Source: Bacillota bacterium (GTDB taxonomy: Bacteria > Bacillota > Desulfitobacteriia > Desulfitobacteriales > JAJXUE01). From it: a DNA stretch of 44,346 nucleotides. The notes under the pieces were generated by a model, which saw nothing but the letters and a program-made list of their open reading frames with translations, was not told the DNA's origin and searched no databases. Of this stretch, positions 16,861 to 24,463 are shown one piece after another. Both the position numbers and the translations under genes were made by a program. Numbering within the stretch: position 1 is the first letter of the stretch; every line of letters starts with the position of its first letter. The stretch is taken from contig JAJZPO010000016.1 in the NCBI GenBank assembly GCA_021811155.1, forward strand, positions 1 to 44,346, given 5' to 3'.

Positions 16861-18219
16861 CTATTTGCGCAGCCGCATGATTTCCTGGTCGTAATGTTCT
16901 ACTTTGGCGTATTCTTTCTCCCAGAATTCCGGCTTGCGCATTTCATCGAGATATGCCTTGCTGTAGCCGAAGGGCAGCCAGTCTTTCTCTTTTTGTTTAT
17001 AAAGCTGTTCCTTAGCCGCGTCGCTGCGGAAGTCAAAGACATTGTCCGTATTCATTTTGGTGAAGATATCGCGGGCCCAGCGCCTGAGAACAAAGTTTTC
17101 CGTCTCCAGATAGCGCTGTTCCAATTCTGCCAAAACGGACGGGTAGCGGTCAAAGCCGTCGGTGGCGATTGTCACCACATTGTCATCCGGGCCCAGCTTC
17201 AGGTAATGCGCCATCTTGATGGCGCCAAGGATATTGCAGATACCGGATACGCCGAAGAGGTCCCGCAGCGCCAGGGCCTGTTCTCTTGAAACACCCATTT
17301 CCGCCAGGACTTCCGCGCCGTCCTGTGTCACTTTCAGGCCGCGTACGGCATCGTCATCCGGGATCAGGGCCACAAAGTCTGTGGCGTTGATGTTATGGAT
17401 CAGGGTGCACATCTTGTCCCCAATCCCTTCGATGCGGTGCTGTCCCCGGCCGCCGTCAGCCAAAGTGGAACATTCATAAGGTTCGAGGGCAACAACTTTG
17501 GCTTCCGGGAAGGCCTGTTTGATCTGGTCCCCGGCGGCGATGGTTCCTGCCGAACCTGGCGCGGAGGTAAAGCAGGCAATCCTGCCGTTGCCGATCCCCT
17601 TAACCGCTTCGATGGCAGAATTCCCGGTGACATAACGGTGGAAACGGTAATTGGGCATCAGTTCAAACTGGGCCAGAGGACGGTTCTTGGGATCCTTCTT
17701 CAGCTCATAGGTGCGCTGCAAGGTCAGGATTACATCGGATTCTGTTCCCGGTGTCAGATCCAATTTCGCGCCGTACTTGCGAATCCGGTCATAGCGCTCT
17801 TTGCTCATGTTGTCCGGCATGATTACCACGGCATCATAACCCATGAGATTGCAGATATAGGACACTCCAATCCCGAAATTGCCGGTGGAAGGTCCGAGGA
17901 TGGTGTGCTCGCCGGGCAGAATGTCCCCGTCCGCACAGCCTTCAATCAAAGTGGCATAGGCCGGGCCAACTTTATGCGACCCCGAAGGGAAGTATTTTCC
18001 AAGCATTACGACGATATTGGCCTGAGTGCCTGTCAGTTCCTTAGGCAGAACAATTTTGCGCACATCACCGCCGGAGTCTTTCCAGGTAATATTAAACAGA
18101 TTAATAGGGTCAAGTTCATTGCTCTCTTTTGCTTTGAGCGCCTGCGCACGGACTTCACTGTCCATGGTTTCCGGATGCAGCATTTCCGTATAGGTAGGTC
18201 CAAAAGGAATCTTCGCCAT
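16861..18219 (-). CDS. PLP fold-type II enzyme of unknown substrate
   Basis: 452 aa, related to cysteine synthase, threonine synthase and tryptophan synthase beta. The probable Schiff-base lysine lies in FPSGSHKVGPAYA (residues ~75-90); the substrate loop is GPSTGNFGIGVSY and a glycine-rich PLP phosphate site is SAPGSAGTIAAGD. I cannot name the substrate. It follows the NCS2 purine permease and a threonine-synthase-like gene, and all three lie behind one sigma-54 promoter, so it probably acts on an amino-acid-like product of purine breakdown (beta-elimination or beta-replacement). ATG start behind AAGGAGG. It could instead make a product unrelated to purines. Confidence 0.8.
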   Translation of the reverse strand: MAKIPFGPTYTEMLHPETMDSEVRAQALKAKESNELDPINLFNITWKDSGGDVRKIVLPKELTGTQANIVVMLGKYFPSGSHKVGPAYATLIEGCADGDILPGEHTILGPSTGNFGIGVSYICNLMGYDAVVIMPDNMSKERYDRIRKYGAKLDLTPGTESDVILTLQRTYELKKDPKNRPLAQFELMPNYRFHRYVTGNSAIEAVKGIGNGRIACFTSAPGSAGTIAAGDQIKQAFPEAKVVALEPYECSTLADGGRGQHRIEGIGDKMCTLIHNINATDFVALIPDDDAVRGLKVTQDGAEVLAEMGVSREQALALRDLFGVSGICNILGAIKMAHYLKLGPDDNVVTIATDGFDRYPSVLAELEQRYLETENFVLRRWARDIFTKMNTDNVFDFRSDAAKEQLYKQKEKDWLPFGYSKAYLDEMRKPEFWEKEYAKVEHYDQEIMRLRK

Positions 18220-18358
18220 TTTCTTATCCTCCTTGGTTATTACAGGTTTTTCTGCATGAGTGTTTCACATACCGCTTTGGCAGTCCAAGGATTCTCCCGC
18301 AAGTGTCATCCCCCTCAACCAAGGGATGGCCTTTTTCTCTCACCCTGGAATTCCGATT

Positions 18359-19606
18359 TTATGCCAGTCCCCTCTGTTCCAGCTGCAATACCAGCTCGCC
18401 CAGAGAAGGCTCAACCTTCATAGGTTCTCCGGCAGCCGCAATGGCGTTTTTCACATCTTTCAGCCCATTGCCGGTTACTATGGCTACCACCTTTTCATCG
18501 GGCCCCACAATCCCCTGGGCCACCAGACGCTTCAATCCGGCCAGACCCGTCACTCCCGCCGGTTCACCAAAAATGCCGCTGGTCCTGCCCAGCTCTCGCA
18601 TAGCCGCCAGGATCTCATCATCGCTCACCGCCACCATTGTGCCGCCGGACTGCCGCACCGCCCGCAAGGCTTTTTCCGGATTGCGCGGTACCCCGACAGC
18701 GATACTGTCCGCCAGGGTGTTCTCAGCGGCGGGATGCCAGGGCCGGTCCTCCAGGAAAGCGTCCACCAGCGGACTGCAGCCTGTGGACTGAACCCCGGCG
18801 ACTTTGGGCAGCCGGTCAATCCAGCCTGCCCGGTAAAGATCCATAAAGCCTTTCCAAACTCCGGCGATAGTGCATCCGTCACCCACTGACAGCACAACCC
18901 AGTCCGGGGCCTGCCAGTTGAGTTGCTCAGCAATTTCCAGGGCCACGGTTTTCTTGCCCTCCACCAGGTAAGGGTTGATGGCAGCGTTACGGTTGTACCA
19001 CCCCCAGCGCTCGATTGCTTCAGCTGAGAGGCGGAAAGCGTCTTCGTAGGAACCCTGCACACTGATAACATTGGCGCCAAAAACAAGCAGCTGTGCAATC
19101 TTGCCCTGTGGCGCCCTGCCCGGAACAAAGATATAGGTCTTAATTCCCATGGCTGCAGCGCTCCCGGCCAGGGAGGAGGCGGCATTGCCCGTCGAAGAAC
19201 AGGCGATGGTCGAGGAGTTCTCTTCCACGGCCTTGATGACTGCAATCACCGATGCCCTGTCTTTCAAGGATGCGGTGGGGTTCTGGCCGTCATCTTTGAT
19301 ATAAAGGTCATTCATGCCCATGCTCCGGCCCAAACCCACGGGTTTATAGAACGGACTCCAACCCACCCTCAGATGAGGGCGCGGTGTGCCTGGATTAACA
19401 GGCAGAAAAGGGAGGTAGCGGAAGATGGAGTTATCCTTGGAGTTTGAGACCAGCCCACGGGTCGTGGCGCGATTGATGGCGGCATAGTCATACTCCACGT
19501 CCAGGATGCCGTCCTTCGGACCGCACTTCGGGCAGGTATAAATTCCGGGTTTTGTGTCCAATTGTTTGTTGCAGTTGATACAGCGCAACCCCAGGACGTT
19601 TTCCAA
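18359..19606 (-). CDS. threonine-synthase-like PLP enzyme with N-terminal zinc ribbon
   Basis: 415 aa from the preferred TTG at 19606 (ribosome site AGGTG, 6 bases spacing). The track's GTG lies inside a palindrome and lacks a ribosome site. The N-terminal CINC ... CPKCG pair forms a zinc ribbon as in some ThrC-like proteins. The PLP lysine is in NPTASLKDRAS (near 105) and the substrate loop is SSTGNAASSLAG. True threonine synthase would normally sit with hom/thrB; here it lies between a purine permease and another PLP lyase under sigma-54 control, so a catabolic role is more likely. A beta/gamma-elimination or ammonia-lyase activity is plausible but unproven. Confidence 0.8.
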   Translation of the reverse strand: MENVLGLRCINCNKQLDTKPGIYTCPKCGPKDGILDVEYDYAAINRATTRGLVSNSKDNSIFRYLPFLPVNPGTPRPHLRVGWSPFYKPVGLGRSMGMNDLYIKDDGQNPTASLKDRASVIAVIKAVEENSSTIACSSTGNAASSLAGSAAAMGIKTYIFVPGRAPQGKIAQLLVFGANVISVQGSYEDAFRLSAEAIERWGWYNRNAAINPYLVEGKKTVALEIAEQLNWQAPDWVVLSVGDGCTIAGVWKGFMDLYRAGWIDRLPKVAGVQSTGCSPLVDAFLEDRPWHPAAENTLADSIAVGVPRNPEKALRAVRQSGGTMVAVSDDEILAAMRELGRTSGIFGEPAGVTGLAGLKRLVAQGIVGPDEKVVAIVTGNGLKDVKNAIAAAGEPMKVEPSLGELVLQLEQRGLA

Positions 19607-19630
19607 GTTTATCACCTCGGACAATGATTG

Positions 19631-19655
19631 GGTGGGAAAGGAGGCCTTTCCCACC
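19631..19655 (-). other. palindromic hairpin between permease and ThrC-like gene
   Basis: Perfect 11-bp stem GGTGGGAAAGG - agg - CCTTTCCCACC in the 83-base gap. There is no T run, so it is more likely an mRNA processing or stability element, or a translation-attenuating hairpin about 25 bases before the TTG start, than a terminator. Confidence 0.6.
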
Positions 19656-19689
19656 ACCCATTCTGCGTTGTTTCAGATTCAGCAAGGCC

Positions 19690-21042
19690 CTAAGCTACTT
19701 CAACCCCGGCCACTTGCGCGAGTTCTTTTTCCACATCTGCAGTTGATTTCTTGGTGCCGTTGAAGAAAGCGTTCAAGATGATAGCCGTGATGGAACCAAG
19801 GGTAATGCCGCTGTGCACGATCGTTTGGCTCCAGCCAGGCAGCAGCTTGAAGAAATTGGGGGACACGAGCGGGATAAGCCCGACTCCCACGCTGATGGCT
19901 ACTATAAAGATATTGTGGTGGTTGTTCTGAAAGTCCACCTTGGACAAAGTCTTTATGCCGCTGGCGGCCACAATTCCAAACATGGCGATACCGGCGCCGC
20001 CCAATACCGGGTTGGGTACAGAGGCAATAATTGTGGCAAGTTTGGGGAACAGTCCCATGACCACCAGGATGCCTCCGGAGGTTGCCACAACGAAGCGGCT
20101 CTTGACTCCGGTCAATCCAACCAGACCGACGTTCTGGGCAAAGGCCGTATAGGGGAAGGCATTCAGAATGCCGCCCAAGCTGGTTGCCAGTCCATCGGCC
20201 CGCAAGCCCGCAGCCAGTTCTTTTGGCTGAATGGGTTTGTCAATGATCTCGCCGATTGCCAGGAAGTCACCTGTTGATTCAACCATCACTACCAACATAA
20301 CAAGGATGAAGGAGACGATGGCTCCCACATTAAAAGTAGGCATGCCGAAGTGGAAGGGTGTATCGATTCCGAGCAGCGGAGCGGATGCCACACCCGAAAA
20401 ATTAGCCATTCCTAGGGGTATGGCAACTATTAAACCGATAATCAGTCCGAGCAGCACGGCAATATTGGCGATAAATCCTTTAAAAAACTTGTTAATCAAT
20501 AGGATAGCAACCAGGACGACCAATGCTACACCCAGGTAACTTAACTGTCCGTAGTTTGGGTTGCCCACTCCGCCGGCAGCCCAGTCTACACCGACCGGCA
20601 GCAGGGAGACCCCGATAACGGTTATCACGCTTCCGGTTACTACGGGTGGGAAAAATATCAGCAGCCTACTGAAAAATGGCGCAACCAAGAAAGTAAAAAG
20701 ACCGGATATGATGATTGCTCCGTAGATGGAGGTTAGCCCCGAAGATTTCGCCAGCATAATCATAGGTGTTACGGCGGCAAAAGTCACACCCTGAATTACC
20801 GGAATACGAATCCCGATAAACTTGCCAAGACCCAGAGTTTGTAACAGCGTTGCAATACCACAGGTGAATAAGTCTGCGTTAATCAGAAATGCGGTCTGTT
20901 CCTTGCTCAAACCGGCGGCCCCTGCAATGATAAGCGGCACGGCCACAGCCCCTGCGTACATCGCCAACACATGTTGCAGGCCATAGAGCAAAAGTTTCCC
21001 GGCAGGCAGTACTTCGTCGACTGGATGTTTTGCGTTGCTCAT
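19690..21042 (-). CDS. NCS2 family xanthine/urate permease
   Basis: 450 aa multi-pass membrane protein of the nucleobase:cation symporter-2 family. Hydrophobic segments run through most of its length. Signatures are IRIPVIQGVTFAAVTPM (TM3 region), the central GDFLAIGEI (near 265-275), and QNVGLVGLTGVKSRFV, the purine-type QN-G-T motif. This clade carries xanthine and/or uric acid. ATG start behind GGAGGG. First gene of a permease-ThrC-like-PLP operon read from the sigma-54 promoter at 21184, with regulator 2 immediately upstream. Family certain; urate versus xanthine cannot be decided by eye. Confidence 0.92.
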   Translation of the reverse strand: MSNAKHPVDEVLPAGKLLLYGLQHVLAMYAGAVAVPLIIAGAAGLSKEQTAFLINADLFTCGIATLLQTLGLGKFIGIRIPVIQGVTFAAVTPMIMLAKSSGLTSIYGAIIISGLFTFLVAPFFSRLLIFFPPVVTGSVITVIGVSLLPVGVDWAAGGVGNPNYGQLSYLGVALVVLVAILLINKFFKGFIANIAVLLGLIIGLIVAIPLGMANFSGVASAPLLGIDTPFHFGMPTFNVGAIVSFILVMLVVMVESTGDFLAIGEIIDKPIQPKELAAGLRADGLATSLGGILNAFPYTAFAQNVGLVGLTGVKSRFVVATSGGILVVMGLFPKLATIIASVPNPVLGGAGIAMFGIVAASGIKTLSKVDFQNNHHNIFIVAISVGVGLIPLVSPNFFKLLPGWSQTIVHSGITLGSITAIILNAFFNGTKKSTADVEKELAQVAGVEVA

Positions 21043-21183
21043 TTACGTCCCTCCTTACTGTCATTGCGGGTATTTGGTTAAAGAACCATGTCACCTCCGT
21101 CAAAACCCCTTCCAGTGGATCCCGCATTTCCCTGAAAGTTCAAAATATTTTACTTCTCGATAGTTTGTCGAAACTTGTCTTGG

Positions 21184-21199
21184 AGCAAGATTTATGCCA
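21184..21199 (-). promoter_or_regulatory. sigma-54 promoter of the permease operon
   Basis: Minus-strand TGGCATAAATCTTGCT, an exact consensus match. About 140 bases separate it from the permease ATG. Confidence 0.93.
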
Positions 21200-21257
21200 A
21201 CATCGGGCCGTCCATTCGGAACAGCCCATTTGCCAGCAAAAAGCAGGATGACGCATT

Positions 21258-21284
21258 CCTTATTTATCAAAATGATAAATAAGG
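21258..21284. promoter_or_regulatory. activator dyad, 12-bp perfect arms
   Basis: CCTTATTTATCA-AAA-TGATAAATAAGG is a perfect inverted repeat with a 3-base spacer, 60 bases upstream of the sigma-54 promoter. The same spacer geometry recurs at 21389. Confidence 0.75.
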
Positions 21285-21388
21285 TTTCGGGCTTCTAGCC
21301 GGCCATGCGCTTACACTACAGGTTTACCAGAAGGTTTGATGTAAGCCCGGTAAGGCTCAACCCTTGCAAACAGGTTACATATATCTGG

Positions 21389-21425
21389 TTTATCATTTTG
21401 ATAAAGATTCTATCATTTTAAGACA
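21389..21425. promoter_or_regulatory. second activator dyad plus adjacent half dyad
   Basis: TTTATCA-TTT-TGATAAA (21389-21405) is followed 5 bases later by TATCATTTTAAGACA (21411-21425), an imperfect copy. They lie about 190 bases upstream of the sigma-54 promoter and directly behind regulator 2, the most likely binder. Confidence 0.7.
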
Positions 21426-21429
21426 CCCT

Positions 21430-23187
21430 TTAAGCTAAACCATAACGAGCCAGCTTTCTGTATAAGGTCGCCAAACCGATCCCCAAGGCCGCAGCAGCCC
21501 TTTCCTTACCCTGGACAGTAAGCCCAAACTCCTGCAGGCAGAGGCGGATGGTTTCCCGTTCCAGGTCTTCGAGCCTGTACGACCTGTCCTCCTGGCGCAG
21601 CATCTTGACTCTGGCGGGCAGATGCTGCACATCAAGGCTGGAACCATCCGCCAGGTTCATGGCATATTCAATTACATTCTGCAGTTCCCGCACGTTTCCG
21701 GGCCAGGAGTACTTGCCCAGCTGGGTGCGAAAAGCCTCAGACATGGACTGTACATTCTTGTTAAGCTGCAAATTGTACACGTGGATAAAGTGAGAACAGA
21801 TCATGTCCAGGTCTTGTTTACGCTCCCGCAAGGGCATAATCTGCATGGGTATGACGTTTATCCGGTAATATAAATCCTCACGGAATTCTCCTTGGGCCAT
21901 AAGCTGCTCAATATCGCGGTGGGTTGCGGCTATTACCCGGACATCAACAGGTATGGGGTTAAGGCCTCCTATCCTCTCAATCTGCCGTTCCTGCAGCACG
22001 CGCAAAATCTTCGACTGTAAAAACAGCGGCATATCCCCGATTTCATCCAGGAAAAGGGTGCCTTTGCTGGCCAATTCAAACTTGCCAAGCTTGCCGCCTT
22101 TGCGCGCCCCGGTAAAAGCGCCATCCTCGTAACCAAACAACTCGCTCTCCAACAGCGCTTCAGGTATAGCGGTGCAGTTGATGGCCACAAAGGGGCCGTG
22201 ACTGCGGGGACTCAGATTGTGAATTGCCCGCGCCAGCATCTCTTTGCCAGTACCGCTTTCCCCGCGAATCAGAATGGTTGATTTGCTCGCAGCCACTATT
22301 TTTGCCCGTTCCCGCAGTTGGCGCATTGATTCGCTGTCACCCAGGATATCCTCCAGGGTATAATTGGCATCTTGCCCGGAGAGCCGGTTCACCATGCGGC
22401 TGATTTCAGCCAATGGGCGAGCCGTCACAGCTACGCTGTTCACCCCGCCCTCCGTGATCACAGGCAGTGCCCTCACTAAGAGCTGAAGCCGGTTTTGCCT
22501 CGCAGCAAGCTGAACCTCCCGCTCGAACTCCCCTTTTTCGCCAACATGCAGGATTTCTCCGGCCGTTTTTTGGCCCAGCAGGGCGCTCAGCTCCGTCCCG
22601 CTCTCAAGCGGCATTCCCGCAAAAAAGCGCTGCATAACCCGGTTGTAGTGCAGGATCTTCCCCTCAAGATCGACGGTCAGAATCCCCTCGTCCAGGCAGT
22701 CCAGGATAGAATTAAGATACCGGTTGGAAGAGACCAAACCATTGAGCAGTTCCTGTTCTTTCAGCTTCAACCCTATGGTATCAGCCATTTTGCTCAGAAA
22801 GACCAGGTATGAGTCACGGCGCTCTTCAACCAGCCTGGCTTGAGGCTCAGAAAAGCAAATCAGGCCGATTACCCCCGCCGCCTCACCGTTGACATTAATT
22901 GGGGACACAACTTCGTATTTTTCCGGACAGTTCCCGTGGTGTTTACACGAAGCACACAGCGGATGCCAGCCCGGTTCCCCAATCACCAGCTGCTTGCCGG
23001 TCCTGAGCACCTCGCTGTAAACGAAACCTTCCTTAGCCATGGATTGCCCTAAGCAGTTGCCATATCTCCCCGTCCCGGCCACACGCATCAGGTTCCGGTC
23101 CGCAATCTCGACATCAATATTGATCACGGTCGAAATTGCTTCAGCAACCTGCTGAGCATAGTCCTGCACAGCCATCAACTCAACCAT
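21430..23187 (-). CDS. sigma-54-dependent activator, YgeV-like (regulator 2)
   Basis: 585 aa from ATG 23187 (GAGGGG ribosome site). Same layout as regulator 1: a GAF-like N-terminal sensor with conserved cysteines (C45, and [11 protein letters not shown] near 78-87), a PAS-like segment (~165-250), an AAA+ domain (Walker [31 protein letters not shown]), and a Fis-type helix-turn-helix ([16 protein letters not shown]). It lies just upstream of the permease operon and its TTTATCA/TGATAAA dyads, so it probably activates that operon from sigma-54 promoters. The two regulators are paralogues and may divide or share control of the cluster. Confidence 0.9.
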   Translation of the reverse strand: MVELMAVQDYAQQVAEAISTVINIDVEIADRNLMRVAGTGRYGNCLGQSMAKEGFVYSEVLRTGKQLVIGEPGWHPLCASCKHHGNCPEKYEVVSPINVNGEAAGVIGLICFSEPQARLVEERRDSYLVFLSKMADTIGLKLKEQELLNGLVSSNRYLNSILDCLDEGILTVDLEGKILHYNRVMQRFFAGMPLESGTELSALLGQKTAGEILHVGEKGEFEREVQLAARQNRLQLLVRALPVITEGGVNSVAVTARPLAEISRMVNRLSGQDANYTLEDILGDSESMRQLRERAKIVAASKSTILIRGESGTGKEMLARAIHNLSPRSHGPFVAINCTAIPEALLESELFGYEDGAFTGARKGGKLGKFELASKGTLFLDEIGDMPLFLQSKILRVLQERQIERIGGLNPIPVDVRVIAATHRDIEQLMAQGEFREDLYYRINVIPMQIMPLRERKQDLDMICSHFIHVYNLQLNKNVQSMSEAFRTQLGKYSWPGNVRELQNVIEYAMNLADGSSLDVQHLPARVKMLRQEDRSYRLEDLERETIRLCLQEFGLTVQGKERAAAALGIGLATLYRKLARYGLA

Positions 23188-23548
23188 CACAACCACCACC
23201 CCTCGACTGAAAGCCTAAGTAGTCCGGAAGTCAGTAGTCAGAAGTCAGAATACTTTGGGACAACGGGACAACGGGGACGGTTCTTAACGTCCTAGCAAAT
23301 CTTGCCGCATTTTGCTGCTTTCCCATAAATCGTTTGGAACTAGTTCCCCGGCTGACTCTCCCATTGCAAGTTCTTAGGCAAGCAAGAAGCGTCTCCAACT
23401 GACTCCTGTCTCCTGTCTCCTGACTCCTGAATTCTGACCCCTAATTAGACAAACAAGTTTTCTCGTTTTATTCGTTATTGCCGCAAAATATCCTTTTGGT
23501 TTCTTTATCCGGAGGTATGCAAAAAGCCGGGCCAACAGGCTCCGGCTT
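23188..23548. other. gap upstream of regulator 2
   Basis: 361 bases with no gene. It holds the two separated arms of a repeat element (copy 6), a GGGACAAC tandem with GGGGACGGTTCTT inside, and the pduL terminator at its right end. No sigma-54 promoter was found. Confidence 0.65.
23229..23437. repeat. interspersed repeat, copy 6, split arms with REP-like insert
   Basis: The left arm AGTCAGTAGTCAGAAGTCAG (23229 on) and right arm CTGACTCCTGTCTCCTGTCT (23399-23437) are about 140 bases apart. Between them lies GGGACAAC repeated twice, then GGGGACGGTTCTT (23257-23285). This resembles REP-like palindrome ends common in Firmicute genomes. It looks like one repeat family interrupted by, or grown around, another. 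Confidence 0.6.
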
Positions 23549-23551
23549 TTA
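23521..23551 (-). terminator. Rho-independent terminator of pduL
   Basis: AAAAGCCGG ... CCGGCTTTT, 9-bp stem extended by GCC/GGC inside. On the minus strand it ends in TTTTT. The right arm overlaps the pduL stop codon. Confidence 0.85.
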
Positions 23552-24145
23552 ATTGGTATTTACTTTTACCTCTACCTGCTGGCCGTTTTTCAACAGGCAG
23601 GCATTGGCTTCATCTGTATCGACATGCATTTCCAGGCTGTATTCAGGGCTTACCCGGATGAGAACATTTTCAAAGACCAAGCCCCGTTCTCCCGGCACGG
23701 CCACCCTCACCCTATCCTTGTCCTTAAGCCCCAAGGCTGCTGCATCCGAGGTATGCATATGGATGTGGCGTGCCGCCAGGATCACACCCCTGGCCAAGCT
23801 GACTCTGCCGGTGCTGCCGAGCACCTCGATTCCCGGAGTGTCCTCGACATGCCCTGAATCCCGTAAAGGAGGCTTTACCCCCAGTTTATAAGCATCAGTC
23901 TGGGAAATCTCCACCTGGCTTTCACTGCGCACCGGACCGAGCACCCGCACTCCTTTAATGGCCCCTTTAGGTCCCACAATGGTTACTGTTTCCTCTGCGG
24001 CATACTGGCCAGGCTGTTTTAATTCTTTTAACGGGGTCAGCTCATGACCCTGACCAAACAAGATCTCAACATGTTCTCGGGTTAAGTGGATATGGCGGTT
24101 GGATATGCCAATCGTAACGCTGGTTTCCGCCGCAACACTGACCAC
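23549..24145 (-). CDS. pduL: PduL-type phosphate acyltransferase
   Basis: 198 aa PduL family phosphotransacylase, interconverting acyl-CoA and acyl phosphate. The zinc-ligand histidines are visible in the two half-barrels: SNRHIHL near residue 15 and AARHIHMH near residue 126; LEMHVDTDEAN closes the fold. No microcompartment genes are near, so it is more likely a housekeeping-type acetyl-CoA to acetyl phosphate enzyme. With acetate kinase elsewhere it would give ATP from the pyruvate made by YgeX. GTG start behind GGAGGAGG, 8 bases spacing. A strong terminator follows, so it is transcribed apart from regulator 2. Confidence 0.93.
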   Translation of the reverse strand: MVSVAAETSVTIGISNRHIHLTREHVEILFGQGHELTPLKELKQPGQYAAEETVTIVGPKGAIKGVRVLGPVRSESQVEISQTDAYKLGVKPPLRDSGHVEDTPGIEVLGSTGRVSLARGVILAARHIHMHTSDAAALGLKDKDRVRVAVPGERGLVFENVLIRVSPEYSLEMHVDTDEANACLLKNGQQVEVKVNTN

Positions 24146-24463
24146 TTCGGTCCCTCCTCCTCCCGCAGAGTACTGCCAAGATTCATCCTCTGTAGATTAT
24201 ACTGCAAACCCGCAGCAAAACCGGGATTACAGAATTGTAGAATTCTTTGTCCATCCACAGAGCATAAAAGTAATAAATTTAAATTACTTTTGCTGAATTT
24301 TTTGGCAGTATGTAATTGTTCCATTTAAAGAGAAGGGCCTAATTTCATTATTTGCGATTTTGCCCCGCGTTACTAAGACAATTTATTGGTCTTCTTTCAA
24401 ACAAACCCTAAAACTCCAAACGCGGTTTACAGCAAATTTCGTTTATTTTTATGTTGATTGATA
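24146..24463. other. intergenic region upstream of pduL
   Basis: 318 AT-rich bases. A TATAAT -10 box (minus strand, 24196-24201) lies about 50 bases before the pduL start, without a clear -35. A perfect 9-bp hairpin AAAAGTAAT ... ATTACTTTT lies at 24266-24291. No gene found. Confidence 0.45.

Larger units (their letters stand above)
21043..21429. other. regulatory gap upstream of the permease
   Basis: 387 bases between regulator 2 and the permease with no gene. It contains the sigma-54 promoter at 21184-21199 and three activator-like dyads or half dyads (21258-21284, 21389-21405, 21411-21425), the densest regulatory region in the window. Confidence 0.75.

Noticed and set aside
18359-19657. 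Anabolic threonine synthase annotation
   Set aside because: No hom or thrB nearby, sigma-54 control with a purine permease and the zinc ribbon make a catabolic role more likely; kept as ThrC-like only.
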